Shown: positions 1 to 6,383, counted from the stretch's first letter. The stretch is 10,664 nucleotides of DNA from an uncultured Oscillospiraceae bacterium (GCA_934659475.1 CAKUHX010000048.1:1-10664); one strand, 5' to 3'. Program-made: numbers and translations. Notes: a model not told the origin generated them from the letters alone.

Positions 1-824
1 TGCAGCAGGCGGGTCTGGGGGCCCATCTGGATGGAGATCATCCGGGTCAGCTCCAGGTCGTGGAGCTTCTTCTCAAACCGGCTGCACAGATTCATAAAGT
101 CGTTATAGGCCTGGGCGTCCTCCTGGGCCCCGGTCTGCTCCGCCTTTTTCCGCAGCTGCTCCAGGTCGTTAGCCCGCAAATACTCCAGCCGTTTCTTGCC
201 GGCCAGGATGTACATGGTCAATTCCTTGTAATACTTGGTGTTCAGGTCATACATCTGGTCGAACATGGCGATGTCCTTCATCAGCACCACCTGATGGTTC
301 TCCAGCATGCGGACGATCTTCTCCACGTTGGTCTCCGCCTTGGAGTAGCTGGCCTTCAGCGCCTCCAGCTCGTTGCGTTTCTTCTGGAACAGGCCGGCGA
401 TGCCCTTCTTCTCGGGCTGGCCGAAGTTCTTCAGCTCTACCACCAGAGAGGACAGGGCGTCGCCCACCTCCCCCAGGTCCTTGGTCTTGACGCTGGTCAG
501 GGCGCTCTCGGAGAAGGCGGCGATGTTCTTTTGGGCCGCCGCGCCGTACTGCATGACCATATTGGAGTCGCTGATGTCGATCTTCTGTGAGAAGTCGTCC
601 ACCATCTTCTTCTCCGCCTCGCTGAGCATAGACTCGTCCAGCTTGACGGCGTTGGCGTCCCGGGCGGCCTGGGCGGCAGCCTGGGCCGCGGTGTCGGGGG
701 CGGAGGGCTCCAGGGTCAGTTCGGGGGCCGCAGGGGCCTGGGCCGCGGCAGCGGCGGTATCCGGGGTCAGGGTCAGCTCCGGTGTCAGGTTCAGCTCCGG
801 TGTCAGGTTCAGTTCGTCACTCAT
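1..824 (-). CDS. telA: TelA-family toxic anion resistance protein (3' end outside window)
   Basis: 274 N-terminal residues are visible; the family is usually about 350-400 residues, so the C-terminus lies left of the window. Diagnostic stretches are KTKDLGEVGDALSSLVVELK (residues 113-132), KAETNVEKIVRMLENHQ (162-178), LMKDIAMFDQMYDLN (181-195) and KELTMYILAGKK (200-211), all typical of the TelA family (linked to tellurite and other toxic-anion tolerance, mechanism unresolved). Residues 1-60 are a low-complexity Ala/Pro/Thr linker with repeated LTP units. No membrane segment is visible, so a cytoplasmic, helical, coiled-coil-like protein is likely. The ATG at 822-824 follows an AAGGAGG site on the minus strand at about 833-839. 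It is the third gene of a unit with xpaC and a small membrane protein; the xpaC/telA pairing is well known in Firmicutes and supports the call. Confidence 0.93.
   Translation of the reverse strand, partial: MSDELNLTPELNLTPELTLTPDTAAAAAQAPAAPELTLEPSAPDTAAQAAAQAARDANAVKLDESMLSEAEKKMVDDFSQKIDISDSNMVMQYGAAAQKNIAAFSESALTSVKTKDLGEVGDALSSLVVELKNFGQPEKKGIAGLFQKKRNELEALKASYSKAETNVEKIVRMLENHQVVLMKDIAMFDQMYDLNTKYYKELTMYILAGKKRLEYLRANDLEQLRKKAEQTGAQEDAQAYNDFMNLCSRFEKKLHDLELTRMISIQMGPQTRLL
774..809 (-). repeat. 18-bp tandem repeat in the 5' end of telA
   Basis: Two perfect 18-bp copies (774-791 and 792-809), each reading AACCTGACACCGGAGCTG on the minus strand and encoding NLTPEL, are followed by a degenerate third copy (LTLTPD, to about 756). 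A related LTLEP occurs again at residues 36-40. The repeat adds six residues per unit in frame and so could expand or contract without breaking the gene. Confidence 0.85.
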
Positions 825-846
825 TCAGGTCTCCTCCTTGATCGTT

Positions 847-874
847 CAGGCCGCGGCCCCTTCGGCCGCGCCTG
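847..874. repeat. Inverted repeat between the small membrane gene and telA
   Basis: Minus-strand sequence CAGGC-GCGGCC / GGCCGC-G-GCCTG can fold into an 11-bp hairpin with one bulged base. It lies in the 55-bp gap between the stop of the 70-residue gene and the telA start, just ahead of the telA ribosome binding site. No T-run follows it, so an intercistronic processing or stability hairpin is more likely than a terminator. Confidence 0.5.
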
Positions 875-879
875 TTGTT

Positions 880-1092
880 TTATTTTTTCTCTTCCTTTTT
901 GGGCGTCCCGGCCCAGCGCCGCCACCAAAAGGCGCTGGCCCCGGCCAGCACCAGGAAGGACAGCAGCATCAGCGGGTCGAGATCGTGTACAAAAAACAGC
1001 AGCAGCTCCGCCGCCGCAGGGATGGAAAAGCACAGGGCCAGCACCAGACAGCTGGTACGGCTGCGCTGCTTATACTCGTTGAGCCGATCCAT
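880..1092 (-). CDS. Small two-helix membrane protein between xpaC and telA
   Basis: 70 residues, not recognised as a named family. It has a charged N-terminus (MDRLNEYKQRSR), two hydrophobic segments at about residues 14-35 and 40-57, and a basic/charged tail (RRWAGTPKKEEKK), so a small inner-membrane hairpin with both ends cytoplasmic is likely. The ATG at 1090-1092 is only 12 bp after the xpaC stop, with a weak GGGGGC site in the gap. Position inside the xpaC-telA unit, same strand and tight spacing argue that it is a real gene. Two other overlapping reading frames cover this region; this one has the hydrophobic pattern and clean operon spacing. A role with XpaC/TelA is inference from context only. 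Confidence 0.75.
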   Translation of the reverse strand: MDRLNEYKQRSRTSCLVLALCFSIPAAAELLLFFVHDLDPLMLLSFLVLAGASAFWWRRWAGTPKKEEKK

Positions 1093-1104
1093 CTGTGCGC
1101 CCCC

Positions 1105-1824
1105 TTAAAGCTCCAGCTTGACTTCGCCGTTTTCTTCGCCGATCTGGCCGCCGGCAAGCCCCTCCCGGGCCAGCAGGTTCTCCATCACCGTGATGTCGGT
1201 GGACACATCCAGGGCCTCCTCGCCGAACAGGCCGTCCAGCTGCTTGTCAAAGGCCTTGACGATGGTGTCCATCATGTCCTCGATCTTCTCCTTGGTCACG
1301 GAGATATTCTCTCCGTCCACCCCGGCGGCGGCCATGCGGTCATAGGCGTTGAGCAGTTTCAGGGTGGTAGGCAGATAGTAGTCCAGGAACCGGCGGATCT
1401 GGGACCGCTTCTTGGGCTGGGCCACCACCTGGTCGATGATCTTTCCGGTGACCTCCTCCAGGTGGTCGATCTGGGCGGAGATCTTCTCGTCCTTGATGCT
1501 GTCGTTCAGCCGGCGCATCTCAGACAGGGCCCGCTCCCGCTCCTGCAGCAGCTTCTGCACCTCGGGGTCTTTGGGGGGCTCGGGCTTCTTTTCTTCCTTT
1601 TTCTCGGTCTCCTTGGCCGCCTGTCCGGCGGGGACGGCGTAGCTCTTGTCGGGGAACACCGCCTTGCCCACCACAAAGACCACGGCGGACAGGGCAGCGG
1701 CCAGCAGCGCGTCCCCCATCCCCATGGAGTGGGAGGAGCTCACCGCCAGCACCAGCCAAACCACGCCCACCAGGTAGATCGGCGCGGTGGAACGCCTGAC
1801 TCGTTTTTCCATAGAACTCTCCAT
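1105..1824 (-). CDS. xpaC: XpaC-like protein (5-bromo-4-chloroindolyl phosphate hydrolysis family)
   Basis: 239 residues. Two N-terminal membrane segments (about 15-30 and 37-57) are followed by a Lys/Glu/Pro-rich linker (70-87) and a helical cytoplasmic domain. RRFLDYYLPTTLKLLNAYDRM (about 144-164) and TDITVMENLLAREGL (209-223) are hallmarks of the XpaC family. The family name comes from a chromogenic-substrate phenotype; the true role is unknown, but it is regularly encoded beside telA. The frame stays open up to 1992, but the ATG at 1822-1824 was chosen: it has a GAAGGGG site 5 nt upstream and lies about 60 nt inside the transcript from the promoter at 1891-1919, whereas longer starts would precede that transcript. 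An ATG at 1810-1812 is an alternative. Confidence 0.9.
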   Translation of the reverse strand: MESSMEKRVRRSTAPIYLVGVVWLVLAVSSSHSMGMGDALLAAALSAVVFVVGKAVFPDKSYAVPAGQAAKETEKKEEKKPEPPKDPEVQKLLQERERALSEMRRLNDSIKDEKISAQIDHLEEVTGKIIDQVVAQPKKRSQIRRFLDYYLPTTLKLLNAYDRMAAAGVDGENISVTKEKIEDMMDTIVKAFDKQLDGLFGEEALDVSTDITVMENLLAREGLAGGQIGEENGEVKLEL

Positions 1825-1890
1825 TCTTTCCCCTTCCGTTCCTCTGCGCCCGCGAAAGGCTGGCGCAGTTATCTGCTTGGATCCACTGTT

Positions 1891-1919
1891 ATTGTACCTC
1901 TCCACCGGATAGGTGTCAA
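1891..1919 (-). promoter_or_regulatory. Sigma-A promoter of the xpaC-telA unit
   Basis: Minus strand: TTGACA (1914-1919), 17-bp spacer, TACAAT (1891-1896). The -35 is a perfect match and the -10 differs from consensus at one base. Transcription should start near 1884, giving a leader of about 60 nt before xpaC. Confidence 0.88.
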
Positions 1920-1947
1920 GAAAATCGGCGGGCGCGGCCGGGAGTTC

Positions 1948-1976
1948 TTGCAATCTTCCGCAAAACACGGTACAAT
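1948..1976 (+). promoter_or_regulatory. Sigma-A promoter of the rpe-recR unit
   Basis: Plus strand: TTGCAA (1948-1953), 17-bp spacer, TACAAT (1971-1976). Start expected near 1983, about 220 nt upstream of the rpe start codon. It is back to back with the xpaC promoter; the two -35 boxes are 28 bp apart. Confidence 0.78.
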
Positions 1977-1992
1977 AGTCCGGATCGCACAA

Positions 1993-2018
1993 AACAGCCG
2001 CCCTTTCGGGCGGCTGTT
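1993..2018. repeat. Perfect 11-bp hairpin at the start of the rpe leader
   Basis: Arms AACAGCCGCCC (1993-2003) and GGGCGGCTGTT (2008-2018) with a 4-nt loop. On the plus strand it begins about 10 nt after the predicted start and is not followed by a T-run, so it would be a 5' stabilising or regulatory hairpin. On the minus strand the loop is GAAA (GNRA type) and the stem runs into TTTTG, so a weak terminator for minus-strand transcription is an alternative. Confidence 0.7.
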
Positions 2019-2021
2019 ATA

Positions 2022-2170
2022 AGAGCGGCGCAGCCGCGGGCAGGGGCGGCCGGGCGGTGGCCGTGGGCGCAGCCCTGGAGCGCTCCGCCCTTCCGGCGGC
2101 TGTGTTCCGCCGGTGTATCCTATGCCAGCCGCCGCCCCCTTGCTCCACCGCCCGGTCCCCGCCGCGCCCC
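2022..2170 (+). other. GC-rich structured leader or possible small RNA upstream of rpe
   Basis: No convincing gene lies between the promoter and rpe. The stretch holds a long-range stem: CCGGGCGGTGG (2050-2060) with CCACCGCCCGG (2145-2155), extended outward by GGGG (2043-2046) with CCCC (2157-2160) and GGCGC (2027-2031) with GCGCC (2164-2168). Inside it are two mutually exclusive hairpins, CCGGCGG/CCGCCGG (2093-2099 and 2107-2113) and GGCGGCTG/CAGCCGCC (2095-2102 and 2126-2133). The outer stem is followed by a pyrimidine-rich tail. I could not match it to a known RNA family (SRP RNA, RNase P RNA, tmRNA or a metabolite riboswitch). High GC alone favours chance pairing, so function is inference. 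Confidence 0.45.
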
Positions 2171-2205
2171 GTTCTCTACTTCATTTTGGAAAGGAAGTCA
2201 GGATC

Positions 2206-2850
2206 ATGGTCAAGATCGCCCCTTCTATTCTCTCCGCCGACTTCGTAAATCTACAACGGGACATCCAGCGGGTCTCCTCCGCCGACTACCTCCATGTAGA
2301 CGTGATGGACGGCTGCTTCGTGCCCAATATCACCATCGGCATCCCGGTGGTGCAGTCCATCCGCAAGTGTACCGATATGTTTCTGGACGTCCATCTGATG
2401 ATCGACAAGCCCGCGCGGTACATCGAGGACTTCGCCCGGGCCGGGGCCGACCTGCTGAGCGTCCATCTGGAGGCCGACCACCCCACCCGCATCGCCCAGG
2501 CCCTGGAGATCATGGGCAAATGCGGAGTAAAAAAGGCCATCGCCCTGCGGCCTATCACCGATGCCCGGGCCGTGCTGCCCTATATCGAGCAGCTGGACAT
2601 GGTGCTGGTGATGACAGTGGAGCCCGGCTTCGGCGGCCAGGCGTTTATGGACAGCCAGCTGGAGACCATCCGGCAGGTGCGGGCCATCATCGACCGGTAC
2701 AACCCCGCCTGCGAGCTGGAGGTGGACGGCGGCATCAACACCAAGACCGCCCCCCTGGCGGCCGAGGCGGGAGCCAATGTGCTGGTGGCCGGCTCCGCCG
2801 TATACGGCAAAGAGGATCCCGCCGCCGCCATCGCCGCTCTGCGAGTTTAA
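2206..2850 (+). CDS. rpe: Ribulose-phosphate 3-epimerase
   Basis: 214 residues, the usual full length. It interconverts ribulose 5-phosphate and xylulose 5-phosphate in the cytoplasmic pentose phosphate pathway. It is a TIM-barrel enzyme; APSILSADF (5-13), HVDVMDG (30-36), DVHLMI (61-66), VEPGFGGQAF (138-147) and EVDGGIN (172-178) are all present. Metal ligands expected for the family are H30, D32, H63 and D174, with D32 and D174 also acting as the acid/base pair. The frame is open upstream, but the ATG at 2206 was chosen because the protein then begins at the conserved MVKIAPSILSADF and is preceded by AAGGAAG 8 nt upstream. It is the first gene of a unit with recR (21-bp gap) and follows a long structured leader. 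Confidence 0.97.
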   Translation: MVKIAPSILSADFVNLQRDIQRVSSADYLHVDVMDGCFVPNITIGIPVVQSIRKCTDMFLDVHLMIDKPARYIEDFARAGADLLSVHLEADHPTRIAQALEIMGKCGVKKAIALRPITDARAVLPYIEQLDMVLVMTVEPGFGGQAFMDSQLETIRQVRAIIDRYNPACELEVDGGINTKTAPLAAEAGANVLVAGSAVYGKEDPAAAIAALRV

Positions 2851-2871
2851 GACATCGGAGGTCCTGTCGCT

Positions 2872-3474
2872 ATGGAATATCTTCCCCCCGCCCTGGAGAC
2901 GCTGGTGGAGCACTTTGCAAAGCTGCCCGGCGTAGGCCGCAAGTCGGCCCAGCGCCTGGCCTTCTATATGCTGGATCAGCCGGAGGAGGACGCCCGCGCC
3001 TTCGCTCAGGCCATTCTGGACGCCAAGACGTCCATCCACTGCTGTCCCGTGTGTCAGAATCTGACCGAGGGGGACGGCCCCTGCGCCATCTGCGCCAGCC
3101 CCCGCCGGGACCACTCCCTGATCTGTGTGGTGGCCGACCCCAAGGACGTGATGGCCATGGAGCGCAGCCGGGAGTACGGCGGGCTGTACCACGTGCTCCA
3201 CGGCGTCATCTCCCCCATGAACCATGTGGGGCCCGACGATCTGCACATCAAGTCTCTGGTGGAGCGGGTGGCCGCCGGGGGCGTGAATGAGATCATCATG
3301 GCCACCGATCCGGACACGGAGGGGGAGGCCACGGCCATGTATCTCTGCCGCCTGCTGAAGCCCTTCGGGGTCAAGGTCACCCGTCTGGCCTACGGCATCC
3401 CCGTGGGCAGCCATCTGGAGTATGCCGACGACGCCACCCTCATGCGCGCCCTGGAGGGGCGGCGGGAGCTGTAA
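2872..3474 (+). CDS. recR: Recombination mediator protein RecR
   Basis: Exactly 200 residues, the normal length. RecR acts with RecO (and RecF) to load RecA at single-strand gaps. Domains in order: helix-hairpin-helix (about 8-30, with LPGVGRKSAQRLA), a C4 zinc finger (C58, C61, C71, C74), a Toprim domain (about 81-174, with DPDTEGEA at 146-153), and the C-terminal GIPVGSHLEYADDATL motif (175-190). The start at 2872 has GGAGGT about 9 nt upstream. In many Firmicutes recR lies behind dnaX and ybaB; here it is behind rpe, and no dnaX or ybaB is visible. Coupling to rpe is probably only shared transcription. Confidence 0.97.
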   Translation: MEYLPPALETLVEHFAKLPGVGRKSAQRLAFYMLDQPEEDARAFAQAILDAKTSIHCCPVCQNLTEGDGPCAICASPRRDHSLICVVADPKDVMAMERSREYGGLYHVLHGVISPMNHVGPDDLHIKSLVERVAAGGVNEIIMATDPDTEGEATAMYLCRLLKPFGVKVTRLAYGIPVGSHLEYADDATLMRALEGRREL

Positions 3475-3505
3475 GCCCCGCCTGCCAAAAAGGAGGTCCT
3501 GTTCT

Positions 3506-4228
3506 GTGTCAATCCTGTCGCCGGTCACCCGGCGCTATCTTGCGGATCTTTTCTTCCGCTTGGCGGTCTTTCTGACCATTCTGACCGTCTATCTCCTCCA
3601 GCCCGACCTGCTGGACTTCACCGCCGGGCGGCCCGGCTGGGCGCTGACCCTGCTGTGGCTGGCGGTGCTGCTGTCCATGGTGGTGCAGCTCGACCCAAAA
3701 AGCGGGCTGACCACCGGATGTCTGAAGCAGTACCCCGCCGGCTACGACCCCGACCCCAGCTGCGACCCCCAAAAGCTGAAGGCCGCCGTCCGGGAGCAGA
3801 ACCGGGGCGCCCTGAAGGTGGCCGCCGTATGGCTGGCCATCAACCTGACCTTCGGCGCTCTGTATCTCCGGGGCATCCTCCGCGTGGCCGAGCTGGTGCT
3901 GCTGTGCGCCCTGTGCTACCTGTTCGATTTGGTGTGCGTGCTGTTCTTCTGCCCCTTCCAGACCTTTCTGATGAAGAACCGCTGCTGCGTCAACTGCCGC
4001 ATCTTCGCCTGGGGCTCCTGGATGATGGCCGCGCCCCTTCTGTGCGTGCCCCATTTCTACGCCCGCAGTCTGGTGGGCACCAGCATCGTGGTGCTGGTCT
4101 GCTGGGAGGTGCGCTTTGCCCGCCACCCGGAGCGGTTCTGGTACGGCTCCAACCGCCGTCTGCGCTGCGGCAGCTGTCAGGAGCAGCTGTGCCGGTATAA
4201 GCGCCCCCGCTCCCCCCGCTTCCGATAA
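3506..4228 (+). CDS. Multi-pass membrane protein with CxxC pairs, function unknown
   Basis: 240 residues, not assigned to a named family. Hydrophobic segments lie at about 14-32, 44-61, 102-121, 127-149, 172-185 and 188-203. Between the fourth and fifth is a loop with C160, C161 and C164 (RCCVNCRIFAWG), and the C-terminal tail carries C221, C224 and C229 (CGSCQEQLC). The two CxxC pairs, C161/C164 and C221/C224, could together form a zinc-ribbon-like or redox site on one membrane face. A HPERFWYGSNRRLRCGSC stretch looks like a conserved block. The GTG start at 3506 has AGGAGG 9 nt upstream and a 31-bp gap from recR; an upstream extension would overlap recR. It is the last gene before the terminator. 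It is clearly coding by codon bias and membrane pattern; the function is unknown. Confidence 0.85.
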   Translation: MSILSPVTRRYLADLFFRLAVFLTILTVYLLQPDLLDFTAGRPGWALTLLWLAVLLSMVVQLDPKSGLTTGCLKQYPAGYDPDPSCDPQKLKAAVREQNRGALKVAAVWLAINLTFGALYLRGILRVAELVLLCALCYLFDLVCVLFFCPFQTFLMKNRCCVNCRIFAWGSWMMAAPLLCVPHFYARSLVGTSIVVLVCWEVRFARHPERFWYGSNRRLRCGSCQEQLCRYKRPRSPRFR

Positions 4229-4234
4229 CGCCAT

Positions 4235-4269
4235 AAAAGCGGCCCTTTCCCGTGGAAAGGGCCGCTTTT
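4235..4269. terminator. Bidirectional intrinsic terminator
   Basis: Perfect 16-bp inverted repeat AAAAGCGGCCCTTTCC / GGAAAGGGCCGCTTTT with a 3-nt loop (CGT). Each strand ends the stem in TTTT. It sits between converging genes: 6 bp after the membrane protein stop and 8 bp from the amidohydrolase stop, so it should serve both units. Confidence 0.92.
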
Positions 4270-4277
4270 GATCCGTT

Positions 4278-5558
4278 TTACAGGAACTTGTCCAGCTCGG
4301 CTGCCACCCGCTGGTCTACCTTTACCTTGGGGTGGTCGATCCTTCTTCCCCGTGTCACCACCATGTCCACATGGCGCAGGGCCCGCAGGTCGGCCAGCGG
4401 GTCCTCCCGGACCGCGATCAGGTCGGCGCACTTGCCCGCCTCCACCGTGCCGGTCACATCCCCCAGCCCGGCGATCTGCGCCGCCCGACCGGTGGCCGTA
4501 TACAGGGCAAAGCGGTTGGACACCCCCACATACTTGTGAAAGTAATACAGCTCCCGCCAGAAGTCGTACTGGGTGATCCAGGGGCAGCCCACGTCGTTGC
4601 CCAGCACTACGGGGATGTCGTGCTCCAGAGCCGTTCTGGCGCAGTCCTTGATGCCCTCAAACACCATATTGCCGTTGAACTGCTCCACCTCGGTGGCATG
4701 GGTGACGGAGCGGTCGAACAGGGCGTAGGGCAGGGCGGGGGACAGGGTGGTGCACAGGCAGGCCCCCCGCTCCCGGAACAGGCGGATCAGGTCGTCGTCC
4801 AGCTTGGCCCCGTGCTCGATGGAGTCCACCCCGTTCTCCAGAGCCACCCGCACCCCCTCGGTGGATTCCACATGGGCGGCCACGGTGTAGCCCAGGGCGT
4901 GGGCCCGGTCACACACGGCCTTCACCATCTCCGGCGGCATCTTCAGCTCCCCGGGCACGCCCTTGGCCTTGGCATCCAGCACGCCGCCGGTGATCATCAG
5001 CTTGATCAGATCTGCCCCCTGCTCCTTCGCCCGGTCTACCTGGGCCAGAGCCTGGGGGATGTTTGCCGCCGCCACGGCCACGGAGCCCGCCATGTGCCCG
5101 CCGGGGACGGAGATGCCCTCGTTGGCCGCCAGGATGCGGGGGCCCACCCGCTTTCCCGCGGAGATCTCATCCCGCAGGCGGGTGTCGAAGTCCCCCAGAC
5201 CGCCCACAGTGCGGATGGTGGTCACGCCGCTCATCACTTCGATCTTGGCAAAGCCGGCCACCACGCCATAGGCCGCCGCCCGGGAAATAGGGGTACCCAT
5301 CAGCCGTCCCACCAGCTTGGCATTGTCCCGCTGCTTCTTCTGGGGCTTGCCGTTGCCCGCCAGATGAACATGCATATTGATCAGGCCGGGCAGCAGATAC
5401 CGCCCGTCCAGATCCACAGGGGCATACCCCTCGGGCACCTCCCCCGCCGGCACCAGGCCTACGATCTTCTCCCTCTCTGTCAGCACGGCCAGCCCGTCCT
5501 GCACCTGCATCTCTGCGGTGCCGTTCAGGATATGTCCGTTGAGATAAGCATAGTTCAT
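4278..5558 (-). CDS. Metal-dependent amidohydrolase (imidazolonepropionase-like)
   Basis: 426 residues. Member of the amidohydrolase superfamily, closest in style to the imidazolonepropionase/Xaa-Pro-dipeptidase-like group (COG1228), which hydrolyses C-N bonds in cyclic amides or dipeptides; the exact substrate cannot be read. The binuclear metal site is complete: H63 and H65 (NMHVHLAG), a candidate carboxylated lysine K186 (DLIKLMITGG), H229 (AAHVEST), H249 (SIEHGAKLD) and D322 (LGNDVG). An N-terminal beta-sandwich piece (1-58) and C-terminal GTVEAGKCADLIAV complete the fold. No signal peptide, so cytoplasmic. The ATG at 5556-5558 follows AAGGGAG; an in-frame ATG 21 bp earlier (5579) has no binding site. 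It follows sfsA by 32 bp and probably shares its promoter. Confidence 0.9.
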   Translation of the reverse strand: MNYAYLNGHILNGTAEMQVQDGLAVLTEREKIVGLVPAGEVPEGYAPVDLDGRYLLPGLINMHVHLAGNGKPQKKQRDNAKLVGRLMGTPISRAAAYGVVAGFAKIEVMSGVTTIRTVGGLGDFDTRLRDEISAGKRVGPRILAANEGISVPGGHMAGSVAVAAANIPQALAQVDRAKEQGADLIKLMITGGVLDAKAKGVPGELKMPPEMVKAVCDRAHALGYTVAAHVESTEGVRVALENGVDSIEHGAKLDDDLIRLFRERGACLCTTLSPALPYALFDRSVTHATEVEQFNGNMVFEGIKDCARTALEHDIPVVLGNDVGCPWITQYDFWRELYYFHKYVGVSNRFALYTATGRAAQIAGLGDVTGTVEAGKCADLIAVREDPLADLRALRHVDMVVTRGRRIDHPKVKVDQRVAAELDKFL

Positions 5559-5590
5559 CGTTTCCGCTCCCTTTCCCATTTTTTCTGATC

Positions 5591-6346
5591 TTATCCGATC
5601 TTTCCCCTCTCCGCAAGGGTCAGATCGTCCCCGGTGTCCAGATCTCCCTCCGCGCGCCCGTTCAGCACCACAGGCACCGGCTCCGCCGGAGTCACGGTGT
5701 CCGGCGTGACCCGGCAGGAGAAGGCCAGCACCGCCACGCCGCCCTCCGCCTCCCTGCGCAGGGCCTGTCCGAACTCCGGATGGGTGCGGTCGTTGGGCTC
5801 CAGATGGTCCGCCCCCGCCAGCTGCACCACAAAGCAGACGGCGGCCTCATAGCCCTCCTCCCGGGCCTTCAGCAGACCGTTCAGGTGCTTCACCCCCCGC
5901 AGAGTGGGGGCGTCGGGAAAGCGCACCACGCCGTCCTCCTCCAGAGTGACCCCCTTCACCTCCACAAAGCCCCGGCGGTCCCCCGCCTCCCAGTAGAAGT
6001 CGAAGCGGGAGTCGCCGCGGGTCGTCTCTGGCCGCAGCAGCGTCAGGCCGGGGACAAAGTGTCCCCCCTCGGCCCACTCCCGAAACAGGCGGTTGGGGGC
6101 CTGAGCGTCCATGTTGATAAGCGTCCCGCCCTTATCCACGGTCACCAGGTCGTACCGGGTCCTGCGCCCCGGGTGCTCCTGCCCCCAGTCCTGCATATAC
6201 ACCGCTGCGCCGGGGATCAGCAGCTCCCGGCAGCGGCCGGTATTCTTCACATGGACGGTCTCCTCCCGGCCGCCCAGCTCCACCTTGGCGATAAAGCGGT
6301 TGGGGCGGGCCAGAAAGCGCCCCTCGACAATATTCGGATAATCCAC
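5591..6346 (-). CDS. sfsA: SfsA family protein (sugar fermentation stimulation / DNA-RNA nuclease)
   Basis: 251 residues, slightly above the usual ~230-240. The N-terminal OB-like part has FLARPNRFIAKVEL (11-24) and HVKNTGRCRELLIPGAAVY (32-50); the C-terminal part has a PD-(D/E)xK-type nuclease core, SRFDFYWE (113-120) and FVEVKGVTLE (127-136), with D116, E129 and K131 as likely catalytic residues. In E. coli the gene was linked to maltose metabolism; current family naming is DNA/RNA nuclease, and the cellular role is uncertain. The GTG start at 6344-6346 (MDYPNIVEGR) was chosen because CGGAGGGG lies 7 nt upstream; the frame is open to 6511 but that would run through the promoter and into the divergent gene. 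It is the first gene of a two-gene unit. Confidence 0.94.
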   Translation of the reverse strand: MDYPNIVEGRFLARPNRFIAKVELGGREETVHVKNTGRCRELLIPGAAVYMQDWGQEHPGRRTRYDLVTVDKGGTLINMDAQAPNRLFREWAEGGHFVPGLTLLRPETTRGDSRFDFYWEAGDRRGFVEVKGVTLEEDGVVRFPDAPTLRGVKHLNGLLKAREEGYEAAVCFVVQLAGADHLEPNDRTHPEFGQALRREAEGGVAVLAFSCRVTPDTVTPAEPVPVVLNGRAEGDLDTGDDLTLAERGKIG

Positions 6347-6375
6347 TTGTGTTCCCCTCCGGGTCCCGTTATAAT
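6347..6375 (+). promoter_or_regulatory. Probable sigma-A promoter of the EamA transporter unit
   Basis: Plus strand: TTGTGT (6347-6352), 17-bp spacer, perfect TATAAT (6370-6375). Start expected near 6382. The -35 directly abuts the GTG start codon of sfsA on the other strand. Confidence 0.7.
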
Positions 6376-6383
6376 ACCCCTTA

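Noticed and set aside
373..2022. Long plus-strand open frame of 549 codons opposite telA and xpaC
   Set aside because: It is antisense to three genes with clear family motifs; its translation is low complexity, as expected from GC-rich codon bias on the opposite strand.
2022..2170. Assigning the rpe leader to 6S RNA or SRP RNA
   Set aside because: A long irregular stem resembles 6S in outline and a GGAAGG on the minus strand recalls SRP RNA, but conserved bases of either family are not present, and no good minus-strand promoter is visible.
2251..3528. Minus-strand open frame of 425 codons opposite rpe and recR
   Set aside because: Shadow of two well-identified genes; composition matches reverse-strand codon bias.
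4332..5588. Plus-strand open frame of 418 codons
   Set aside because: Antisense to the amidohydrolase, whose metal-site residues are all intact; the product is His/Gly/Gln-rich with no recognisable domain.
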